Shown: positions 12,124 through 29,480, numbered from the stretch's first letter. The stretch: DNA of 64,000 nt from Dioscorea cayenensis subsp. rotundata (GCF_009730915.1 NC_052487.1:17476529-17540528); one strand, 5' to 3'. Program-made: numbers and translations. Notes: a model not told the origin generated them from the letters alone.

Positions 12124-15100
12124 CCCTTGCACTTGGCTCATGGTTTGCTGCTCCAGTGATGGCTTCGTCATTTCCCTGTTTGTTCCCTTCTTCTTATTCC
12201 TCTGTCCTAATTGTTTTCCATCTTCTTTTTTAGCTTAAAGTTTCAATCTTGTGCTATGTTTATCTTGGTAGGGAAATGGCGAATAATGGCTTGTCTGGCT
12301 CTCTGTCTCCGAGTGTTGGCAACTTGAGTCATCTTCAGGCTTTGTGAGTGATTCTGTTTCATATATTTATAGTTTATGTGTAGCAAATGAAGTGGAATAT
12401 ATCTTTGTTATAATTCTTGCTCATCGGAACTTCTGCTTATTCCCTTGGCGTAATGCCTGAATGGAACAAGTTAAAGTGTGATATTATCTTTTTTAAGTGA
12501 TCATTCTGGCCTACTTTTGTTGAAAATAATGTATTTTCTAATTTCGTCATTTGTGTTGGCTCCAAATCCGTTGCTTAAATTTTTTGGCTAGAGTATGCAG
12601 TACTAGGAAGGTTTAAAATATAATGCAGGAATGTGGGAGGCATGGATGTAGACACCATTCATTAATGAGTGAATATGTGCAAGGTGAACTACAATATTGA
12701 GTGGGGATGGAATTAACATCAGAATAAAAGCTTGCATGGAATTGTTTTGCTTTGATAAGAACGGTCTGAATGTGTCTGCTGTTTTCATTTTGCATACCGC
12801 TATTTTGTGTTTGATTGCAGATAGAAACTAAAACAATGGAAAAATGCATTTGTTTGTACTTTGTTGCATAGGTGTGTGATGACACAGTGGTTATAGTGGA
12901 AAATATATTTAATAAGGGTTTTTATAGCCCAGTTCCTTATTATGAATGCTAGTGCTTTTCTTTGTAGTCCTCTATCCTAAGTCTACTTCTGTTGACCTGA
13001 TAATGTGACTCCTTGTCAGGAAGGATGTGAACTCTATTTTCAAGGGATAGAGCCAAGTGTGCTTCAGCTTTGGAACTTGGAATCTATAACTTCATTTAAA
13101 ACCCTACTTTTGCATTATAAGCATTGCGCTAAAATATGTTTGCAGAAATGTTAGCACGTAGAAAATGATCTGCATTTTGGCACTGACTGGATGCATAGTT
13201 TATAAAATAAAAGGATTATTCACTTATACCTTAAGGATATAAAATTTCTTTTAATTCAGGTTATTGCAAAACAACAAAATAACAGGCCCTATTCCTGCGG
13301 AGATTGGGAAGTTGGCCCAGCTAAAGACTCTTCAGCTCTCTAATAATCAGTTCGTTGGTCAAATTCCAAAAAATCTGGGACTTCTGCCTTTGCTTGATTA
13401 CTTGTGAGTTACTTTCACGTTTTAAGTCCATCTTACTGTCTGTGAATTTGGTTTATTTATTTATTTATTTTAACATTATTAGTCATGACCATTTCTTTTT
13501 CTTTCTTTAGGCGTCTTGACAGGAATAATTTATCTGGTCAGATCCCCAAGTCTGTAGCTGATCTTGCAGGACTGACATACTTGTACGTGCTGTTCCGAGC
13601 TATGAAATTCATTTCTTTATGACTATAAACAAAGAAATGATGTAGATCACATGTTGCAGGGATTTATCGTTCAACAATCTCAGTGGCCCATTTACAAAAA
13701 TTCTTGCAAAGGATTATAGGTGAGATACCTAACATTTTATAAACTATAAGGTAATCATGCAGAAGAATTTCTCATTTATTGTATTTTATTTAATAGTTTT
13801 TTTATTCCAGAATCTCCTTTTGAAGCTAAACACATAGACATGATGATTTGATATTGCAAATTGAAATGTTCACTATGACTTATTTGGCACTTATTATTTG
13901 GATTCTGCATATATGTGAGTGACTTTGTTCCCAAGTCATTGCAGTAATGTGGTCTGAATGGTTAGATGATTGAGCTGGAAAATTTTTTTTTTTCTTGTTT
14001 CAGTATGCAAAAAATCTAATATAGGGAAAAGGTTGAATGATGCTTATTCTATCAGGTTATCTTCCCTGAAAATTGATCACTATATAGCACATCTATAGAG
14101 TAGATAAGCTGTCTTTCCTTTGAATCATGCGCAAATATGTTTAGTGTTTGATATCACCCAAATTTGTATCGGCCGAGAATGGAAGATACTGACATGTCGG
14201 TTTATATACTTTTAGCTGAGGCAATTCTAAATGAATTTACTCCTGATTTCATTCTTATCAAGAAAAATAATTAAGCTTTCAGAAAATGCAGTATTAGATT
14301 ATTTTTTGCACTAACTTTTTGCAATTATGGGTATATTGCCTTTATATTTAAGAATTATTTATTGTAATTGTCAATTCTTTTCAGGCCATTTCTCCTAACT
14401 GAAACAGTATCTGTGATTTCTAGTCTTGCAGGAAACAAATTTCTTTGCAATTCATCAATCTTACATGGTTGCACTGATGTTCCACTCCCAACAAATGGTA
14501 TATTACTAGCTGAAAGCTAAAGCAATTGCTTCAGTACACAATTTGAATTTGACAATTCCTTTATGTGTGATCAGAAACTATTTTACCGGGAAAAGGCAGC
14601 AATCATCATTTAACAATTGCTATATGCTCAAGTGTTGGTTGTGTCCTTGTTATTTTTGTGCTGCTGTTGTTCTATTGGCTACAACGCTGCAGATGGCATT
14701 TCTCTTTTTGTTCTGATGGTGAGTTTTGAGCAATCATCAGTGTGATCTGCAACATAAGAATAATTCCATTTTTTTTTTTTTAATTCTCCTGCAGTTGAAG
14801 ATCATGTATTTGACATTGGTCACTTGAAGCAATTTTCATTCAGGGAGATACAAATTGCAACAGATTACTTCAATTCCAAAAACATTCTAGGTCATGGTGG
14901 ATTCGGAGTGGTCTACAAAGGATACCTAAAAAATGGGACTGTAGTAGCAGTGAAAAGGTTGAAAGATCCAAACTTTACAGGACAAGTTCAGTTCCAAACT
15001 GAAGTTGAGATGATTGGCTTAGCTTTGCATAGAAATCTTTTGCGTTTATATGGGTTTTGCATGACGCAAAATGAGAGGCTGCTTATTTATCCATATATGT

Positions 15101-16776
15101 CCAATGGAAGCGTCGCTGATCGTCTAAGAGGTTTGTTTCTTGATCTATGAACAAAGACACTTAAATTTGAACATTATGCAAATCCGGAAACATGCTATTC
15201 TGTTAGCTGTTTTTCACTTGATATCTTCCTTATTTTAAATGCCTGAAATTCTAAAAGGTTGTAAACACTCCATGTTCAATTTTCTTTATCTGATTTTTTA
15301 TTAATTTATTAATTTAAAAAAAAAACTTGGCTAATGTTTTTGCATATCTTCTCTAGTTATCATTGATGTCAGAAATTTTCATGCTCATCATTTAAGAAGT
15401 TGCGCACCACTAGTCGTCTGAATTATACATTCTAAGTATTTCCTCCATTTGGAATTTTGGGAAAAGGCTTGGTGTTTAAAGTTGGAGATAATGACTATGG
15501 ACATCTAAGATGGATTTGGTCTATGAATGTGCTTTTGTATTCTTCATAAATTTTACTTGTTTGTGTAGATAAGCATCATGGGAAACCTTCCTTGGATTGG
15601 AGCAAACGAATGCAGATTGCTCTTGGGGCTGCTCGGGGACTTCTATATTTGCATGAGCAGTGTAAGCCAAAGATTATTCACCGGGATGTTAAAGCTGCTA
15701 ACATTTTGCTTGATGAAAGCTTTGAAGCTGTAGTTGGAGATTTCGGGTTGGCCAAACTTCTGGACCTGAGGGATTCACATGTCTCAACTGCTGTTCGAGG
15801 TACCATAGGACACATTGCACCTGAATATCTATCCACTGGACAGTCCTCAGAGAAAACAGATGTGTTTGGTTTTGGTATTCTGCTCTTCGAACTGATAACA
15901 GGTCAAAAAACAATTAGTTCTGGAAATGGTCAAGTCCAGAAGGGAATGATCCTTGATTGGGTGAGTAATCCATTTTAGTGTTTTAACTATTATTGTGGAA
16001 TCGTCCATTTTCTTTCTTGAAAATTAGCAAGAATTATTCATGGTAGTCAGTCACATGGGTTCTGGTTCAATTAGATGATTGTCTTGATGGCATCAAATAG
16101 AACAGAATTGTGTCTTGTGGCAGCCATCTTTCAAGAGTCTTTAGTTATCCTTGTCTCATAGTTCATGGAGAAATGATGCCTAATTGTAGAGCTCCAGTAA
16201 TCTTATTGTAATAGCATCCTCGCGCTTTTAGACTAAACTATATATCCTTTTTGTTGTGGTTGTAATTGTCCTTTTTTTGATAAAAGATGTTCAATCAATC
16301 AGTGAGATAGACATCTAAGCCATGGATTACAACCTGAAATCATTGTTAATATTGCATTGTTGCCAAGCTTGGCATTGGCCAGTATTTACTCATGTCTTAG
16401 CTCATAGTAATATAATTCTATGTCTTTCACTTGTTTGTAACATAAAATGAAAACAATGCAGGTTAGGACTTTGCGTGAGGAGAAGCGACTCCACATGATG
16501 GCTGATAGAGACCTGAAGGGTTCTTTCGACGCCAGTGAACTAGAGAATGCTGTTAGCATCATTCTATCATGCACTCAACCAAATCCCGCCTTCCGGCCAA
16601 AGATGTCTGATGTAGTGAAGGCTCTTGAAGCTGGGTCCAGAATAACCGAATACCAGGAAGAATCACCAGGGGTGGCTTTCTGCAGAAGGTCTTGCAGTTT
16701 CTCTGGAAGTTATGATGATGCCAATGAAGCTACTTCTTTTATCATGGAACCCATGGAACTCTCTGGCCCCAGATGA
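11847..16776 (+). CDS. LRR receptor-like Ser/Thr kinase, subfamily II (At5g45780-like)
   Basis: A 632-aa receptor kinase in 11 exons: 11847-11964, 12045-12177, 12272-12343, 13260-13403, 13511-13582, 13660-13719, 14385-14497, 14575-14718, 14795-15130, 15569-15960, 16462-16776. Phases close throughout. In order: a leucine/methionine-rich signal peptide (1 to about 27); an LRRNT cap containing [11 protein letters not shown] (60-70); about five LRRs (85-205) encoded by exons of 72 or 144 bases that split at the same phase, the hallmark of SERK/NIK-type genes; a transmembrane helix (about 250-273); and a kinase domain with [11 protein letters not shown] (318-328), K339, HRD (435-437), DFG (455-457) and terminal [27 protein letters not shown] and [10 protein letters not shown] match At5g45780 better than NIK1-3 or SERKs. 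The 144-base exon 4 holds two LRRs, as if one intron were lost. It is an RD kinase, so probably active at the plasma membrane; the ligand is unknown. Confidence 0.95.
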
Positions 16777-18829
16777 CAAGGATTCACTCTTTCAGTAGGT
16801 AAATAGATGTATCTTTGCAAACTGTAATTATTCAGTGTTATTTTAGATGGAAGTTATTAAGATGTCAAAAGATGCATTTTGGTTGTTTTGGTCATGAGGA
16901 CAACATGTGATATGGTGAAAGAAGGCTCTTGATAATTTCGCTGTCTTTAAATTTAAATTTTTAAAGTTTTTTAAGTTTATCTACTATTTTATCATTTTTT
17001 AAATTTTATTTATTATTCTGTTTTTATTTTTTATTTTTATAAATACTTGTTTTAGGGTTTGGAATCAAATAGGTCGGTTTTTTTCGCCGGCAAGACTGAG
17101 TTTTGGGTTTGAGTTCTTGGGATTGGGATTAGAACTGTGTTTGGATACGTCTTTTTGTGAGTAATTTTTTTCTGTGTTGTGTTGGTTAATTTTAGAATTA
17201 CTCTTTGTTAAATATAATTTATATATATTTTTAGTATTATTTTTGATAAATTTTATGTTCAGAAGTATTATAGTTTATTATTAAACATGCGTTTAATATT
17301 GTATTAGTGTGAAGCTTTATTGTAATCTTTTTTTTAATAATTCTTTTCTCTCATATTCAGCCAGGAGATGCACCATCATCTCTTTGTTTTATGAAAAAAA
17401 AGAAAGAAAAAGAAAACATGTCGTTTACTTATTTTGAGAAGTAGAGAACATGGTTTGAGGGATAATGAGTGATTCAAACCTCTTGTTTTTATTTTAAAAG
17501 TCATCTAGACATACTTGATTTCTTATTGAAATCATAACCAAACACGTTTGTATAATCTTATATTATTCTGATATTATCTAAGTCCAAACAAAACCCTATT
17601 TTATTTCACATATTTTAATATTAATTGGCACTTGTATTAATTTATTTTTTCAAATAATAACCCAACTGCTAATACTTGTTAGTGCAGTATTGAGTCACTT
17701 AGCAGTGTATGAGTAGATGCGGACTCAAAACTCTACACCCTCGATATTATAGCACAACTATAGAACACTCACTATTTGTTTACCATTGACCGAGTCTTAG
17801 TGTGGATCTCATATAGAAATATTTGTAGAAAATATTCATATTTTTCATGTTCTACGGTTATATGACAAGAGAGATTTACCATTATAAGATTATAGTTTCT
17901 ATTATATCATCTTGGGTATATGTGGTATGTCTTCATTTGACTTAGTATTAGCATGCTCCACATGTTGAATCCCAAAGAAATTATTAAATCGTCCGTCACC
18001 ATAACTGTTTCATTTTGGTACTTATCTGTTTTTTTAGAGTACTTTTTTCTTTTGTAAGATATATAAATAAATAAATAAAATAATAACCAAGCTATATCAA
18101 TATATACTCCCAATTTAGTTTTGATAGCCCTCCATACTCAAAGGTATTATTCCAGCAGCACCACTTGTATCTAATACCTGGACCATAAACCCACCTCCAA
18201 ATGTTATATTCCTGGACCCATTTCAGAAAATATAATTCCTTGCTTATAAAGCTATTTTAAAGTGTCAACTTTGGGATCCCAAAATGATTTATTCTTCTAA
18301 ACCAACCTATAGTTAGTTTATGTTGTCTTCTAATAAAAAAAAAATAAAAATAAATAAATAAATAAATAAAGAATCATTCACTATTACCTTATGAGGATAA
18401 ATAAAAGGTTGTTTCTTTTTACCACTTAACTTTGTATTATATTTATTTATCCAAAATTAAATTTAGTGAATAGATAAATTTTTAGATAAACATTAAAGGT
18501 TTAATTCAAATAGTCATACTCTTCAAGTTTTTTAAATTATCTTTTTAAAACATACAAACAACATCTTCAAACACTTCCAGATAAAAAAAAAATATTAAAA
18601 AAAAAAAGTCAAACTGTCAAAATGAAAACAGTGTAAATCTAACATCTTTCAGACAAAGAAAGGAAGGATATTTTCGTAAAATACCATGAAAAAGATGAAG
18701 CTTTACGCAAGTAAATGGTGACAAGTGGCCTGTTAAGACCTTTTGTTTTTCCAATAATGCCCTTTTCTCCGCGATTTCTTAGGGCTTGGTTTGTTGAACA
18801 GTGTGAGAGGAGCACCTGGGAGAGTTCCA
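16777..18829. other. intergenic region
   Basis: Holds the receptor kinase 3' UTR (first 100-200 bases), then AT-rich DNA. A patch at about 17055-17165 rich in GTTTGG and a partly complementary patch at 17520-17600 (aaccaaacac, gtccaaacaaaaccc) may be the ends of an old transposon, but I found no convincing terminal repeat or target duplication. The last 100 bases lead into the aminotransferase gene. Confidence 0.5.
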
Positions 18830-23590
<4,761 letters not shown>

Positions 23591-24262
23591 GATTATAAGG
23601 GAATAAATGAGGCTTTATTATTCTCAGGTGGTAACATTCCTGAATTTTCCATCGAAATAAGTGTGATCAATGTAGCTTGACTCATTTCAGCTCATCGTTT
23701 TAGCCAATTTTCCATAAACAAATTTACATTTATTTTTTAGCATGTAGATTTTACTGGTCCAAAATTTCCATGTTATACTTGTCAAACAAAAAGAGAGGTA
23801 GTCTAATAAATTTAATTTCAGTGACATTGTTACAAAAACTATACAAGTTACAGGCAATGAAATCTGATTGACATTTTTTAGGTTATCTGGCACCTTAGTT
23901 ATTTCCTGTTCTTTTTGTTATCTTTATCAAAGTTATTATATTGACAATGAAATATATTGACAATGAAATGTGATTTAATTTTGTCAATTTCTTTGTGATT
24001 CTTTGGATAATATTAACTAAGAGAAAAAAAAAAAATCTCTCTGTTGATGTATTTTCACACTTTTTTAAATAAATTTTCACTTCTAAGGTAAAGCCCAACT
24101 TGATAGCTGCATTTTTTACCATCTCATTCTTATCATCATACTTTCAAAACATATAAATATAGGTCACAAGATGAGCTGCAACACCTTAAATTTATTTGAA
24201 TTGAAATAAACAACCTCATGTTAATCAAATAATAATAATAATAATAATAGTTCATAAAATCA
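23591..24262. other. intergenic region between convergent genes
   Basis: This spacer separates the aminotransferase (+) and the BBE-like gene (-), which point at each other, so it must hold both 3' UTRs. It is AT-rich with a short ATA-type microsatellite at 24228-24248. No gene is seen. Confidence 0.6.
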
Positions 24263-26752
24263 TTAAAAAGACTTAATAACATCTCCATCAACCTCTTCAC
24301 TCTCCAAAAACAGAGGAGGAATACTCTGTTCACTCCTAAAGAAATCACTAGGATCAACCCTTCCTTTAACTCTAGCCAACCTCTCAAAATTACCCTTAAA
24401 ATACTTAACCCCCCAAACCCTACCCTTAAAGTAACTACTAATCCCTTCCTCCTCTTCATTCACACCTAAATCCAGATCCCTATAATTTATATAACCAGCT
24501 CTAGGGTCCTTAGAAACATAAGGACCCATCCCTTCAAACACTCCCTTAACCCAATTCACATGCTTCTCAGCTTCCCCAATCTTTCTCCACTCCACAAAGT
24601 ACTGAATATTATACAAGTTCCCTTCTCTATGTGGGAATGGAATTTCAGACCCTTCAATTTGGTTCATTTTCCCTCCAAAAGGATCCAATATCAAAACTCC
24701 TGCACCTTCATCCTTGACCCTGTCCCAAATCCAAGTCCAAACAGACTTGGGAATGGGTCTGGTCACAAAGTCTGATGTTGCCTTGAAGTACCTCTCTGGT
24801 TGGGACTGTCTTACAAGCAGTGTTTCTAAGGGCTCTCCATTTGTATATCCAGCAAAGTACATCACTGATTCAATCCAACTCATTTGTTTGCAGTCACTGG
24901 GTTTTATTCCAAGATTTGGGAAGCTTTCATTCATGATTAGTAATAGTTGTTCACAGTTGCCAAGAAACATAGAGTTGAAGAGTGCCTCTACCTGTCCTAA
25001 GTCATTCCTTTGTATTATCACTCTTATGAAGAGGTCTTCATGGAGCCTGTTGTTAGATAGTTCCAAATTAAATAAATCTATAAACAAATAAGAATAAATT
25101 TTAAATGAAGAGTTTGTTTTTTTGTTTAAAAAAAATTGTGGATAAATTAATAATAATAAGTGAGTTTTGAACATAGAACTAATAGATAATATTAACCACT
25201 GCTATTTCAATGGTGAGTAGACAGATCCAGGGTTGAATCCGTGGGTCAATAGTATTATTGCAATACTGTACAAATACTGTAAAGAATACTATGAAAAGAT
25301 TATAACAGTACTGCTCATTAACTATTCATTGGGTTCGTTGTAGGAGGATATCATTTCTCTCTCCTCTAAAGTTGCATAGTAAGAAAAATTTATTAACTCG
25401 GTTTGGTTTCTGGAAATCTTCTAAGTGTGCACGTAGTAAGACTCTAATCACCTTATGTGACATTTGCCCAAGTTAATAAATTCATAAAAGATTGATTAAG
25501 TTACTGTAATTAATAGTGCACCACAGTACCTACTTGTTCTTTGATTAACCCTTATGGAGAGACATTTACTGAAGTAGAGTGGAATAAAATACCAACTATT
25601 GTGTCCATAATTTTTTTAAAAAATTAATTTTTAATTAAAAAAATATGAATAATTTCTACAAAAATATAACTTAATGCCATTTTTACATTGTAATATAAGC
25701 AATAAACAAAACTCTACTCATAAATCTAAAATTATGAGAAAAGTAAGAAAACCATTTTGCCATCAACCAGTTGGTTGAGACTTGAGAGTTTTAACTCCTA
25801 ACACAATGATTGAGAGTTGTTAGTGCATGGTCCACATATATCAAATAAACAAATAAATAATTAATTAAAAAAATCTAAAATACCTGTGAGCAATGTCCTG
25901 CCATTGATAGATCAACTCCACAGCACCCTGGTCAAAAGTCTTATGAATACTGAAGACAGTGACAAGATGAGGAACAAGAACAAGCTTGACCTTCCAAGAG
26001 ACAACAACACCAAAACTAGCTCCTCCACCACCTCTTATAGCCCAAAACAGGTCCTCTCCCATGGACTCCCTATCCAACATTTCCCCATTAACATCCACAA
26101 TCTGAGCATCCACCACATTATCAACAGCAAGACCATACTTCCTCAACAAAGTCCCAAACCCACCCCCACTAAAATGCCCTCCAACTGCCACTGTAGGACA
26201 TATCCCAGCAGGGAACCCATAAGACAAGTTCAAGTTGTTGGAGTTGAAGTTGCTGCTAACTTTGGCTATCTTGTAATAGAGCTCACCAATGATAGTACCT
26301 GATTGAACCCAAGCTGTGGCTTGTTTAGCATTAACATCAATGGTGATATTGTGGAGGTTGGAGAGGGAGAGGAGGATGAAGGGTTGGTGGTGAGAGTTTA
26401 AGGAACGGTAGGAAAGGCCTTCATAGTCATGACCTCCACTAAGGAATCTTAAGGGGATGTTGAGGGACTTGGAGCAGATGATGATAGGTTGGAGATGGGA
26501 AGGAAGGGAAGGGGTGAGGATGAGGAGGGGCTTAGGGGAGGTGGAGAAGAGGAGGTTTTTGATGGAAGAGTTGAGGATGGAGGAGTAGGAGGAGGTGTTG
26601 GGAGTGTGGAGGAGGTGGGAGAGGGTGGAGAATGGGAGAGTGGTGGAGAGGCAGTGAATGAAGGAGGGGAGTTGAGTGGGAGTGGAGTGGGAGAGAGTGA
26701 TGAAGATGAAGGTCAGGAAATGGAGGAGGATTCTTACTGAGTTTGGTTTCAT
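24263..26752 (-). CDS. berberine bridge enzyme-like FAD-linked oxidase, secreted
   Basis: A 550-aa protein in two exons, 26752-25884 and 25046-24263 (minus strand), joined over an 837-base GT-AG intron. A signal peptide (1 to about 23) suggests the secretory route to the wall or apoplast. The FAD-binding domain keeps H108 in SGGHDYEG and C185 in GICPTVAVGGHFSGGG, the two residues that attach FAD covalently in this family. The C-terminal half keeps FPHREGNLYNIQY (427-439), YINYRDLDLG (475-484) and FFRSEQSIPP (525-534) of the BBE domain. Family members oxidise oligosaccharides, monolignols or alkaloid precursors with O2; the substrate cannot be told here. One oddity: the residue before SGGH is Leu where Arg is usual. 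Exon 1 is strongly pyrimidine-rich on its coding strand at the N-terminal end. The upstream region carries a tandem array and, about 240 bases from the start, a hAT insertion. Confidence 0.93.
25205..25560 (+). repeat. dispersed SINE-like repeat, copy 2, in BBE-like intron
   Basis: This part of the single BBE-like intron, on the strand opposite the gene, begins with an A-box-like aatggtgagtagaca, has a B-box-like gggttgaatcc about 25 bases further, and continues into the segment shared with 1436-1625 (ctctaaagttgcat, then ggtttggtt, cttatgtgaca and gtgcac). It is longer than copy 1 by an internal segment at about 25250-25345. A tRNA-derived SINE is the likeliest explanation; no clear target duplication was found. 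Confidence 0.45.
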
Positions 26753-26758
26753 GTTCTT

Positions 26759-26980
26759 CTTTCTTCTTCTTCTTCTTCTTTTTGTTGATTGTTTTTTAAT
26801 TTGTTTGTGGATGATCTTCTTCTTCTTTTTGTTGATTGTTTTTTAATTTGTTTGTGGATGATCTTCTTCTTCTTTTTGTTGATTGTTTTTTAATTTGTTT
26901 GTGGATGATGTTTTTTAATTTGTTTGTGGATGATCTTCTTCTTCTTTTTGTTGATTGTTTTTTAATTTGTTTGTGGGTGC
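26759..26980. repeat. 47-bp tandem array upstream of the BBE-like gene
   Basis: The segment gattgttttttaatttgttt recurs at 26787, 26834, 26881 and 26953. The first three steps are 47 bases; the last is 72, that is 47 plus a truncated 25-base unit. Units are nearly identical and each includes a (CTT)n tract. The array begins a few bases before the BBE-like start codon, so it forms the gene's 5' leader or proximal promoter. Near-identity suggests recent expansion. Confidence 0.9.
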
Positions 26981-26993
26981 AGTTGGTCAAGAG

Positions 26994-28411
26994 TAGAGGT
27001 GGGCACGGGCCGTCCGGAAAACCGGCCCGGCCCGTGACCGGCCCGCCGGTTCAATGACCCGGCGGGCCGGTTCATTGACCCGTAACCGGCCCGTACTGTA
27101 GACGGGCCGGTTACGGGTTGGGGTTTTCCCAACCCGTGACCCGGCGGGTTGACCCGCCGGGTCAAACCCGGTTAATGTTATTATTTTGTTCTTTTAATAC
27201 TAAGTATTTGTTTGTTTTTAATACTAAGTATTTGTTGGTCGTGGGATTTGAGCCGATGATCTTGAACTTGGATAATAGACCGACCACTGAAATGCCTGAT
27301 TTGTTTAATATTTATTGGAAAAAAATTATATATAGATAGATGTAGGATATGGATCGAAAATATTTTTACATATTTAATTTATAAAAAAATTAAGAAACCA
27401 TATAATAAATTAAAAAAATTATACAAATCAATTAGTAAAATATCAAAACAATAAATTTTCATAAATATTTTTTTAAAATTAATTATTTTGTTAATTGTCT
27501 TTTTTACTCATAATGACTAAATCTCTACGTATCTTGTGACTTTTTAAATTCTCTTAAATAACTACACTCTTGTTTTGTCACGTATATATTAGATTATTTT
27601 GTTTCAATTTATGAAATAAAAAAATAAAAATTACAAAAAAATTATTTTTTTAAATTATGTAAATCAATTTATAAAAAAATATATTAGTAAAAAGAATATC
27701 TTTGAATAATGGTTCACACCATATTATTTTGATTTATAACTTTTTTTCTAATGACTAGTATGATAAAGCACTAATAATAACCCTATTGTTAAAAGACCAA
27801 AGTAAAAATCTAGAGCCAACCCTAATTATAATAAATAAATAAGTTGATGATAAACTTCAATTTAAAAATAAGAATACTACTTGATATATACGTTTTATTA
27901 CATCTTAAAAAAAGATGTCTTAATAATTTAATTTGATAGATAAATAAATAAAAAAATGTAGCTTTTTATCCTTTTTAAAATTATTTTTGATATGTCTTAA
28001 AAATTTTTTTAAGTTATTATAAATTATTTTTAAATTTTTTTGTTGTTTTGGGATTAAATTTTTAAAAAATATTTTGTAACTTCTTTATATTTATTTATGT
28101 TTTAAAACTATATGAAAAAAATTTATAGGCCAATTGGTTAATGCTTATTTTCCCTATGAGAGGTGCTTGGGTTCAAACCCACATTTACGACAAATTTTTG
28201 GTTATTTATAAAAAACCCAGCGGGTCAAACAGGGCCTGGCCGGACCCGGCGGGTTCGGGATAAGCCGGGCCGGGTCCGGTTTATTCAGCAGAATGAACCG
28301 GACCCGCGGGTCTCCCTCAGCAGATCGGGCGGTTCCGGGTCCGGTTTTCGTGAACCGGACCCGGCGGGTCGGGCTCGGCGGGCCCGGTTAACCGGCCCGT
28401 GCCCACCTCTA
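26994..28411. mobile_element. non-autonomous hAT-type DNA transposon
   Basis: A 1418-base element with perfect terminal inverted repeats of at least 19 bases beginning TAGAGGTGGGCACGGGCC, flanked by a perfect 8-bp target duplication gtcaagag (26986-26993 and 28412-28419). An 8-bp duplication and a TAG/CAG-type end are hAT hallmarks. About 180 bases at the left and 200 at the right are very GC-rich and consist of short repeats of ccggcccg/acccggcgggt. This fits hAT subterminal repeats, which bind transposase. The middle (27180-28200) is AT-rich with no transposase, so mobility would depend on another element. Intact ends and duplication indicate a fairly young insertion, into the 47-bp array's edge. 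Confidence 0.92.
28128..28180 (+). other. tRNA-like A-box/B-box pair inside the hAT element
   Basis: ggccaattggttaatgc (28128-28144) resembles the A box and D-arm of tRNA-Ser/Leu, and ggttcaaaccc (28170-28180) is a good B box. The spacing fits an internal RNA polymerase III promoter, but there is no cloverleaf. The likeliest source is a SINE remnant or tRNA relic carried by the transposon. Activity is not implied. Confidence 0.35.
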
Positions 28412-28419
28412 GTCAAGAG

Positions 28420-29477
28420 AGTTGTGTAATATAATATATTAATATGGACAGCTGAAATTGAGTTTACTTAAATTGCTTTAAACAAATAAAATAAAATAAA
28501 ATTTATTAACTACAATTACTTATTTACCCCATGAAGGATATGAAAACTACATGTGCATCCCTTGATTTATTGTTTCAAATTGCATATTTATTTGGATTTT
28601 TTTTTTGTATTGTTTATCATTATTAATTTTTTGTCTTGGGATGATTTATCATGTCGTTGAGGGTGAGCCCACTACTGGGAATTGGTGATCCATCCATCCA
28701 CACTGAGTTACGATATAAGGTTTGAGTTGTAAATTTATACTCATAATTAAAAACTGGTTATCAGGATTGTAATGCGTTTAACAAAATTTAAACTCAAATT
28801 TTGAAATTTTCACATCAATATTTTAATTTTTTGTAATAAAATAATTGAATAAATACCACTAGGTATGAAGCTTTTAGCTTGCACCAAATAGAAATGATGA
28901 TAAGTAAAAAATAAAAAAATAAAAGTTTTTTTAAAATTTAAAATGGTTAAAACAGAAAGATGATTCTGTTATATTGAAAATTGAGTATAATGGTGAAAGA
29001 CTCAATTTGCCCAAAATTATTTTTATAATAATAAAACCTTAAAATATGTTTAAATAGGCCCAAACTAGTTTACAAATTAAATTGACATGGATTCAATTTA
29101 CACATGGTTTTAACTCTAGTATTTTTTACATGTTATTTCATAACTTAAATTCTCTAAATAAATTTATATCAGGACTCCGCTCCACACACTTTAACGCTGT
29201 CTATAACTTAAATTCTTTAAATAAGATTAAAATGGGACTATGTTGCGCACCTTTGACGGGATCTATATTGATAAGTCACAAGATTTTCACATCATGTCAA
29301 AAACAATTTATACCACACAATCTAACACATGCAACTAGCCTTTTTTGCTTTTTCTTAAGCAAGAATTTTTATAGTTGAAAAGTAATTTTTTTTTTAATTT
29401 TTTTTAAAACGACAAACACCGAATTAAATAACAGATAAATACAAAAATATTTCTTGCACAAAACTTTCACAAGAGAC
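28420..29477. other. AT-rich intergenic region between two DNA transposons
   Basis: No gene or RNA supported. The longest open frame here (29082-29378) has no recognisable motifs. The sequence taacttaaattctttaaataa recurs in near form at 29144 and 29203, a short local duplication. Confidence 0.5.
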
Positions 29478-29480
29478 TTA

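Noticed and set aside
11804..12238. 144-aa frame starting MGIIGFGES as the receptor kinase N terminus
   Set aside because: It runs through intron 1 and is out of frame with the LRR exons. The frame from 11847 gives a proper signal peptide followed by LSPKGLNYE.
16447..16776. Separate 109-aa gene at the end of the receptor kinase
   Set aside because: It is the last exon of the receptor; the AG acceptor at 16461 joins it in phase to the kinase domain.
17055..17600. Possible DNA transposon between the receptor kinase and aminotransferase genes
   Set aside because: GTTTGG/CCAAAC motifs occur at both sides, but no terminal inverted repeat or target duplication could be aligned.
24714..25091. 125-aa open frame on + over BBE-like exon 2
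   Set aside because: Antisense shadow of conserved coding sequence; no domain of its own.
26489..26740. Gly/Glu-rich 83-aa frame on +
   Set aside because: Arises from the purine bias opposite the pyrimidine-rich N-terminal coding of the BBE-like gene.
26796..26990. Repeat protein on the minus strand rich in K, S and N
   Set aside because: Translation of the 47-bp tandem array; units are not a multiple of three and no gene context supports it.
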